From assembly GCA_964352985.1 (NCBI GenBank), contig CAYGUK010000084.1, positions 1 to 17,508 on the forward strand: a stretch of 17,508 nt of DNA, in the 5' to 3' direction. The notes under the pieces were generated by a model. That model worked only from the letters and a program-made list of their open reading frames with translations, was not told the DNA's origin and made no database searches. Positions 13,810 to 17,508 of this stretch are shown here, in pieces. Position 1 is the stretch's first letter, and each line of letters starts with the position of its first letter. Source of the stretch: CAYGUK01 sp964352985 (GTDB taxonomy: Bacteria; Pseudomonadota; Gammaproteobacteria; JAHCLG01). The position numbers and the translations under genes are program-made.

Positions 13810-14716
13810 GTTTACTCACTAATTTAACAAACAACTCTTCTAGTCGATTTGTTTTATTGCGCATTGAACTCACTAAAATGCCATGTTCTGCCATTAAATG
13901 AAAATATTCATCGAGGTGGTGCGCTTTGTCTACATCTAATTCCAAAGTATTTTCATCAAGTTTGCGCAATGTTAAATCTGCAACTTGCGGTAAATCTTGT
14001 AAAGGTTGTGCTAAATCTAAGACAAAGGTTTCTTGGCAAACACCCGCTAATAATTTTTTCGTCGCCCCCTGCTCAACAATTTTACCTTTATCAATAATAG
14101 CTAAACGCGGGCATAATTGTTCTGCTTCTTCTAAATAATGAGTCGTTAAAATAATGGTGGTACCTTGTCGATTAATATCTTTCAGGTATTCCCACATTTG
14201 GCGACGCAATTCAATATCAACTCCAGCAGAAGGTTCATCTAAAATTAATAATTTTGGTTGATGAACTAACGCCCGAGCAATCATTAAACGTCGTTTCATT
14301 CCGCCTGATAAAGTTCGCGCTGATTCTTTGCGCTTATCCCATAAACTTAATCTTTCTAATAATTCTTGTACGCGTGCTTTAGCCAATTTACGAGGCACAC
14401 CATAAAATCCCGCTTGCGTTAACAGAATATTATTCACTTTTTCAAAAATGTTAAAATTAAATTCTTGCGGAACGATTCCAATATGCATTTTAGCTAACGG
14501 AAAATTTTTATCGATGTCGATATCAAAAACTTTCACCGTGCCACTACTTTTATTCACTAACGAACAAATAATGCCAATCGTTGTCGTTTTACCTGCACCG
14601 TTAGGTCCCAGTAATCCGAAAAATTCACCTTGTTCGACTGTGAGTGAAATATTGTTTAATGCATTTAATCCGGATTTATACGTTTTACATAATTGATTAA
14701 TTTCTAAGGCGTGCAA
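13796..14716 (-). CDS. yadG: ABC transporter ATPase YadG, TTG start
   Basis: Cytoplasmic ATPase of the YadGH exporter, 306 residues. All ABC motifs are intact: Walker A 'GPNGAGKTT' (37-45), Q-loop 'VPQEFNF' (82-88), signature 'LSGGMKRRLMIARAL' (136-150), Walker B 'LLILDEPSAGVD' (156-167) and switch His193 in 'TTHYLEEAE'. The C-terminal domain ends with 'SMRNKTNRLEELFV', as in E. coli YadG. No ATG lies near the expected start; the family's N-terminal 'ALEI.QL.KTY' is preserved only if translation begins with TTG at 14716, which has GAGAG about 8 bases upstream. It lies 13 bases after the symporter gene, which is not its neighbour in E. coli. Confidence 0.93.
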   Translation of the reverse strand: MHALEINQLCKTYKSGLNALNNISLTVEQGEFFGLLGPNGAGKTTTIGIICSLVNKSSGTVKVFDIDIDKNFPLAKMHIGIVPQEFNFNIFEKVNNILLTQAGFYGVPRKLAKARVQELLERLSLWDKRKESARTLSGGMKRRLMIARALVHQPKLLILDEPSAGVDIELRRQMWEYLKDINRQGTTIILTTHYLEEAEQLCPRLAIIDKGKIVEQGATKKLLAGVCQETFVLDLAQPLQDLPQVADLTLRKLDENTLELDVDKAHHLDEYFHLMAEHGILVSSMRNKTNRLEELFVKLVSKHENE

Positions 14717-14729
14717 CGTGTTTACTCTC

Positions 14730-16007
14730 TTAAATGGTTTGCTGATAAATTTTTTCTTCTAAGGCATTTTCTGATTTTGCCACAATACAGGCAACAACAG
14801 AATCACCCGTCACATTCACAGCGGTTCTTAACATATCGAGTAATCTATCGATACCAATAATTAAGGCAATTCCTTCAACGGGTAATCCCACTTGTGTTAA
14901 GACCATGGTTAACGTAATTAAACCAATGCCCGGAACCCCCGCCGTACCAATTGACGCAAGTGTCGCCATTAAGATCACTGTTAAATAGCCTGAAACGCCC
15001 AAAGCAATATGATAAAAATGCGCGATAAATACGGTTGCCACTCCCTGCATAATTGCCGTGCCATCCATATTAATCGTGGCGCCAAGTGGAATAATAAATG
15101 AGGCGATAGAATTTTTAACGCCTAATTTTTTTTCGACTACATCAAGTGTGACGGGAATCGTGGCGTTGGAACTTGCCGTACTAAACGCAAACACCATGAC
15201 CGAATACATTTTTCGAAATAAAATAATCGGATTTAATTTGGCGAACAATTTTAAAAAGATGGGGTAAACAATAAAAGCTTGCACCGCCAATACAATAACT
15301 ACTGTCATGAAATACCAAATTAAATGGCCAAGTAAACTAAAACCTAATTCCGCAAATTTTTGTGCTAATAAACAAAATATACCGAGTGGTGCCACATAAA
15401 TAATAATTAACACTAAATTCATCACCACTTCGTTTAGCTGTTCAAAAAGATTGGCGACTTTATTGCCCGTTTCACCAGAGAGCACCATCGCAATGCCAAA
15501 GAGCATGGAAAAAATAATTAACTGAATAATTTCTGAATTGTGTGATAACGCATAAAAAATATTAGTGGGCACAAACCCGATGATGGTTTGCTTTAAAGAA
15601 ATACTTTCAGGTGCTTTAAACGACGTCGTTGATAACGCGCTTGCAGTCATTTCATGACTACCTACTTTAAATAATAAGGCGATTAAAATCGCTAAAGCAA
15701 TAGCGATGCAAGTAGTTAAAAGATAAAACACTAAGGTTTTAATTACTAATCGCACGACATTATTATTTTGATTAAGTTGATAAACCCCACACACCATCGA
15801 CGTAAAAACAATCGGCACAACTAACATTTTTAATAAGGCAATAAATAAATTACCAATGATCAATAAGATACCTGAAGTAAAATACTGAGTTATCATTTCA
15901 TGATAAGGAAGTTGATATTGAAAATAATAATTTAATATCACACCCAACACAATACCAGATATCATGCTAATCAATATGTTACGGCTAAAGTTTTTTGATG
16001 AAATCAA
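14730..16007 (-). CDS. Dicarboxylate/amino acid:cation symporter (DAACS)
   Basis: Inner-membrane secondary transporter that takes up glutamate/aspartate or C4-dicarboxylates with sodium ions or protons. The 425-residue sequence has the two re-entrant hairpin motifs: 'STASSNATIP' (276-285; usual SSSATLP) in HP1 and 'GTAGVPG' (354-360) in HP2. It also has 'ATINMDGTA' (310-318) in TM7 and 'NVTGD' (398-402) in TM8, which bind substrate and cations. Key residues therefore appear present. Gene symbols gltP, gltT and dctA cannot be separated by eye. The frame opens with TTG at 16034, but GGAG at 16015-16018 lies 7 bases before TTG at 16007, which I take as the start. It leads the yadGH operon. Confidence 0.87.
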   Translation of the reverse strand: MISSKNFSRNILISMISGIVLGVILNYYFQYQLPYHEMITQYFTSGILLIIGNLFIALLKMLVVPIVFTSMVCGVYQLNQNNNVVRLVIKTLVFYLLTTCIAIALAILIALLFKVGSHEMTASALSTTSFKAPESISLKQTIIGFVPTNIFYALSHNSEIIQLIIFSMLFGIAMVLSGETGNKVANLFEQLNEVVMNLVLIIIYVAPLGIFCLLAQKFAELGFSLLGHLIWYFMTVVIVLAVQAFIVYPIFLKLFAKLNPIILFRKMYSVMVFAFSTASSNATIPVTLDVVEKKLGVKNSIASFIIPLGATINMDGTAIMQGVATVFIAHFYHIALGVSGYLTVILMATLASIGTAGVPGIGLITLTMVLTQVGLPVEGIALIIGIDRLLDMLRTAVNVTGDSVVACIVAKSENALEEKIYQQTI

Positions 16008-16014
16008 AGCACAG

Positions 16015-16018
16015 CTCC
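16015..16018 (-). promoter_or_regulatory. Shine-Dalgarno setting a TTG start
   Basis: GGAG with a 7-base spacer precedes the TTG at 16007 and gives the symporter a start with no suitable ATG nearby. The earlier TTG at 16034 lacks such a site. Confidence 0.5.
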
Positions 16019-16042
16019 ATAAAATCAATATCAAATCAATAG

Positions 16043-16093
16043 ATTATAAGTCTGTCTTGGTTAATATTATACTGATTCTTAGTGTTTTGGAAA
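16043..16093 (-). promoter_or_regulatory. Candidate promoter(s) for the symporter-yadGH operon
   Basis: Read on the minus strand, TTTCCA (4 of 6 to TTGACA) is followed after 16 bases by a perfect TATAAT (plus coordinates 16066-16071). A second perfect TATAAT lies 23 bases downstream (16043-16048) without a good -35. Two start points may be used. Transcription would begin 30-60 bases before the TTG start. Confidence 0.4.
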
Positions 16094-16174
16094 TGAATAC
16101 GCAGAGTGTAAATTTTTCTTCATGCTATACTGAAAACAGGACTGAAATATTACTGAAAAATTATTTTGTGCATG

Positions 16175-16180
16175 TATAAT
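16175..16180 (+). promoter_or_regulatory. -10 element before the cysteine-rich exported protein
   Basis: A perfect TATAAT preceded by TG lies 40 bases before the ATG at 16220, with only a weak -35 (CTGAAA, 17 bases upstream). It lies downstream of the earlier in-frame ATG at 16166, supporting 16220 as the true start. Confidence 0.4.
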
Positions 16181-16219
16181 AAGCAATATATCACCATTAC
16201 TAAAGAGGCTGACCTATCT

Positions 16220-16603
16220 ATGTTAAAACAATATCTTAAAGTGAAACAGATAATATTTATTTTAGTCACATTTTGCTTATTCACTATGTTTAATATTTCT
16301 TATGCTGCATACACTACCTGTCAATGTAAACAAAATTATAATGACCAAGCATTTCAAGTTGCAAGCTATTTAGCCTATCACCTAACCTGCACTTATAGCG
16401 ACGGTGCAAGTTATTCAGAATCAGGTAATCCTGATGCAAAAGTTGTTGCACCCGCGCCAAATAATGTCCCCCCAAAGACTAGTTGGCCTAGCTCGCCACT
16501 CCCCTATGACACTTGTAATTCATCATCAAGTAGCGATTGTGCTGTCTACGTTCAAGGTTTAAAAAATACTTGTGCAAATGCGGGATTACAACCAAGAAAT
16601 TAA
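16220..16603 (+). CDS. Small cysteine-rich exported protein, unknown
   Basis: A 127-residue protein with a signal peptide (1-29, cleavage after 'ISYA'). The mature part has six cysteines ('TCQCKQ', 'LTCTY', 'DTCNS', 'SDCAV', 'NTCAN'), allowing three disulfides, and a Pro/Ser-rich linker in the middle ('APAPNNVPP', 'WPSSPLPYD'). No family is recognised; it looks like a small secreted or periplasmic protein. The frame opens at 16166, but the signal peptide begins exactly at the methionine at 16220, GAGG lies 11 bases before it, and a -10 box lies between the two ATGs. It is divergent from the symporter operon and 90 bases ahead of an AraC-type regulator on the same strand. Confidence 0.7.
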   Translation: MLKQYLKVKQIIFILVTFCLFTMFNISYAAYTTCQCKQNYNDQAFQVASYLAYHLTCTYSDGASYSESGNPDAKVVAPAPNNVPPKTSWPSSPLPYDTCNSSSSSDCAVYVQGLKNTCANAGLQPRN

Positions 16604-16614
16604 TAATTTTAAAT

Positions 16615-16644
16615 TTGACCTTATTAGCACAGCATCGATTTATT
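16615..16644 (+). promoter_or_regulatory. Candidate promoter of the AraC-type regulator
   Basis: TTGACC (5 of 6) is followed after 18 bases by TTTATT (4 of 6). It is placed about 50 bases before the regulator's ATG. Weak -10, so low confidence. Confidence 0.3.
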
Positions 16645-16654
16645 TTTTGTTTAA

Positions 16655-16687
16655 ACTCTTTAATGTGAATTTAGCAAAATAAAGAGT
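16655..16687 (+). promoter_or_regulatory. Dyad over the regulator's ribosome binding region
   Basis: ACTCTTTA and TAAAGAGT are perfect 8-base inverted arms separated by 17 bases. The right arm ends 6 bases before the regulator's ATG and includes its only purine-rich site (AAAGAG). It could be an operator for autoregulation or an mRNA hairpin that masks translation start. Confidence 0.4.
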
Positions 16688-16693
16688 AAAAAT

Positions 16694-17508
16694 ATGACCA
16701 CAAATCAACAACAAAAATTTATCGATGCTGTTAATATTATTCATCAACAACTTGATAAACCTATAAATTTAAATCAACTAGCGAATCAATTAAATTTATC
16801 GCTTTCTTCGTTAAAACGTTTATTTAAAGAAGCAGTAAATCAATCACCGGGTCAATTTATTCAACGTCTCCGATTAGAATACGCATTCAAATCTTTACAT
16901 GGCAATAATCAATCGGTAATCGATACCGTTATAGAAAGTGGTTATGAAAATCATTCTGCATTTTCTCGACGCTTTAAAGCCTTTTTTCAAATTTCTCCAA
17001 GCGAAGCATCAGAAAAAAATATGCTTGAACATTTACACCATCATAAATTACAACAACCGGAGCTTTGTCAAATAGAAGCAATAAAATTACAAGCCTATAC
17101 AGTAACCGGCACTTATTTTTCGGCAGCCCCCAAAGCTTGGTCCTTATTAGAAAATGCATTACAAGAACAACATTTATTGCAAGATGATTTTACCGGATTA
17201 TATATTGGGATTGGTCATGATAATCCTCATCATGATAATGTTAAAGAAAATGAAGTGCGCTTTAGCGCTTGCTGTGCTTTTCAATCGTCACTAACAGATA
17301 GTCAGCCATTTGAATTGAGCGCGGGTTATTATGCGCGATTTCAATATCATGGGAAATTAAACAATATGGGTTTAGCTTATCATTATATCTATGGGCAATG
17401 GCCAGTGGAATTTAATCAACAAATTGATCAGCATAAACCTTCGTTTCGTATTCATCCACAATTACCTGAAGGATTAAAGGAACAAACCGTTTATATTTAT
17501 GTGCCGCT
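16694..17508 (+). CDS. AraC-family regulator with GyrI-like domain, partial
   Basis: A transcription regulator whose 3' end lies beyond the window; 271 residues are visible. The N-terminal part has the two helix-turn-helix motifs of the AraC/XylS family: 'LNQLANQLNLSLSSLKRLFK' (26-45) and, at 76-105, 'SGYENHSAFSRRFKAFF' with 'ISPSEA'. From about 125 a GyrI-like/Rob-type small-molecule domain follows: the usual 'GYYARFQYHGKL' and 'YHYIYGQWPVE' motifs occur at about 212-239. Regulators of this layout (Rob, SoxS-like with a ligand domain, BltR/Tip-like cousins) often respond to hydrophobic drugs or metabolites and control efflux genes. A dyad lies just upstream, suggesting autoregulation. The target is unknown; the cysteine-rich protein gene upstream and the symporter are close candidates. 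The ATG at 16694 fits the domain start. Nearly complete: the C-terminal strand is starting at the window end. Confidence 0.9.
   Translation, partial: MTTNQQQKFIDAVNIIHQQLDKPINLNQLANQLNLSLSSLKRLFKEAVNQSPGQFIQRLRLEYAFKSLHGNNQSVIDTVIESGYENHSAFSRRFKAFFQISPSEASEKNMLEHLHHHKLQQPELCQIEAIKLQAYTVTGTYFSAAPKAWSLLENALQEQHLLQDDFTGLYIGIGHDNPHHDNVKENEVRFSACCAFQSSLTDSQPFELSAGYYARFQYHGKLNNMGLAYHYIYGQWPVEFNQQIDQHKPSFRIHPQLPEGLKEQTVYIYVP

Noticed and set aside
13849..14696. Plus-strand frames inside yadG
   Set aside because: They lie opposite conserved ABC motifs and have no recognisable features; shadows of yadG codons.
15964..16179. Plus-strand 71-residue frame across the symporter start and promoter region
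   Set aside because: It overlaps the symporter start and candidate promoters and has no ribosome site or family features.
1..17508. Mobile elements, CRISPR arrays, tRNA or rRNA genes
   Set aside because: No transposase, integrase, spaced repeats, cloverleaf or rRNA sequence was seen in any part of the window.

Overview
The window looks like a chromosomal segment of an AT-rich gammaproteobacterium. The closest fit I can infer is a Legionellales-like (Coxiella/Legionella/Berkiella-type) host-associated lineage. The reasons are the suhB/trmJ/isc neighbourhood typical of Gammaproteobacteria, a YadG/YadH pair very close to the enterobacterial one, a peptide (POT) transporter and a Sel1-repeat exported protein, all mixed with orphan membrane and secreted proteins. 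This placement is inference. No rRNA, tRNA, CRISPR array, transposase or integrase is visible, and no stretch over 300 bases lacks a gene.

Region 1 (1-5970, minus strand) reads as one long operon of nine genes with gaps of 16 bases or less, or overlaps. In transcription order: trmJ, a DUF2628 membrane protein, a NifS-like cysteine desulfurase, an IscS-type desulfurase, an IscU-like protein, an IscA/SufA-like carrier, a Sel1-repeat protein, the fluoride channel gene crcB, and a BamE-like exported protein. A plausible promoter lies just before trmJ and a hairpin follows the last gene. This is an altered isc locus: iscR is absent from its usual place, hscB/hscA/fdx are replaced by unrelated genes, the desulfurase is doubled, and the IscU-like protein has lost most cluster ligands and the HscA-recognition motif.

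Region 2 (5970-8907, plus strand) holds a POT-family peptide transporter, a small exported protein and suhB. In many Gammaproteobacteria suhB lies divergently beside trmJ; here two genes sit between them.

Region 3 (8908-13009) is accessory. It holds a 380-residue polytopic membrane protein, two small unrecognised genes facing each other across a strong hairpin, a nitronate monooxygenase-like flavoenzyme with a near-perfect Shine-Dalgarno, and a helical protein with one C-terminal membrane segment. The orphan proteins are candidates for lineage-specific or host-interaction proteins, but nothing in the sequence proves this.

Region 4 (13021-16007, minus strand) is a probable three-gene operon: a dicarboxylate/amino acid:cation symporter, then the YadG ATPase and the YadH permease of an ABC-2 exporter. 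The symporter and yadG both appear to start with TTG. Region 5 (16100-17508, plus strand) holds a cysteine-rich exported protein and an AraC-type regulator with a GyrI-like ligand domain, which runs off the end of the window.

The main point of interest is the remodelled isc locus, especially the IscU-like protein that keeps the fold signature and Cys63 but has N, A, F and I where IscU has Cys37, Asp39, His105 and Cys106, together with an IscS lacking the C-terminal tail that docks IscU.
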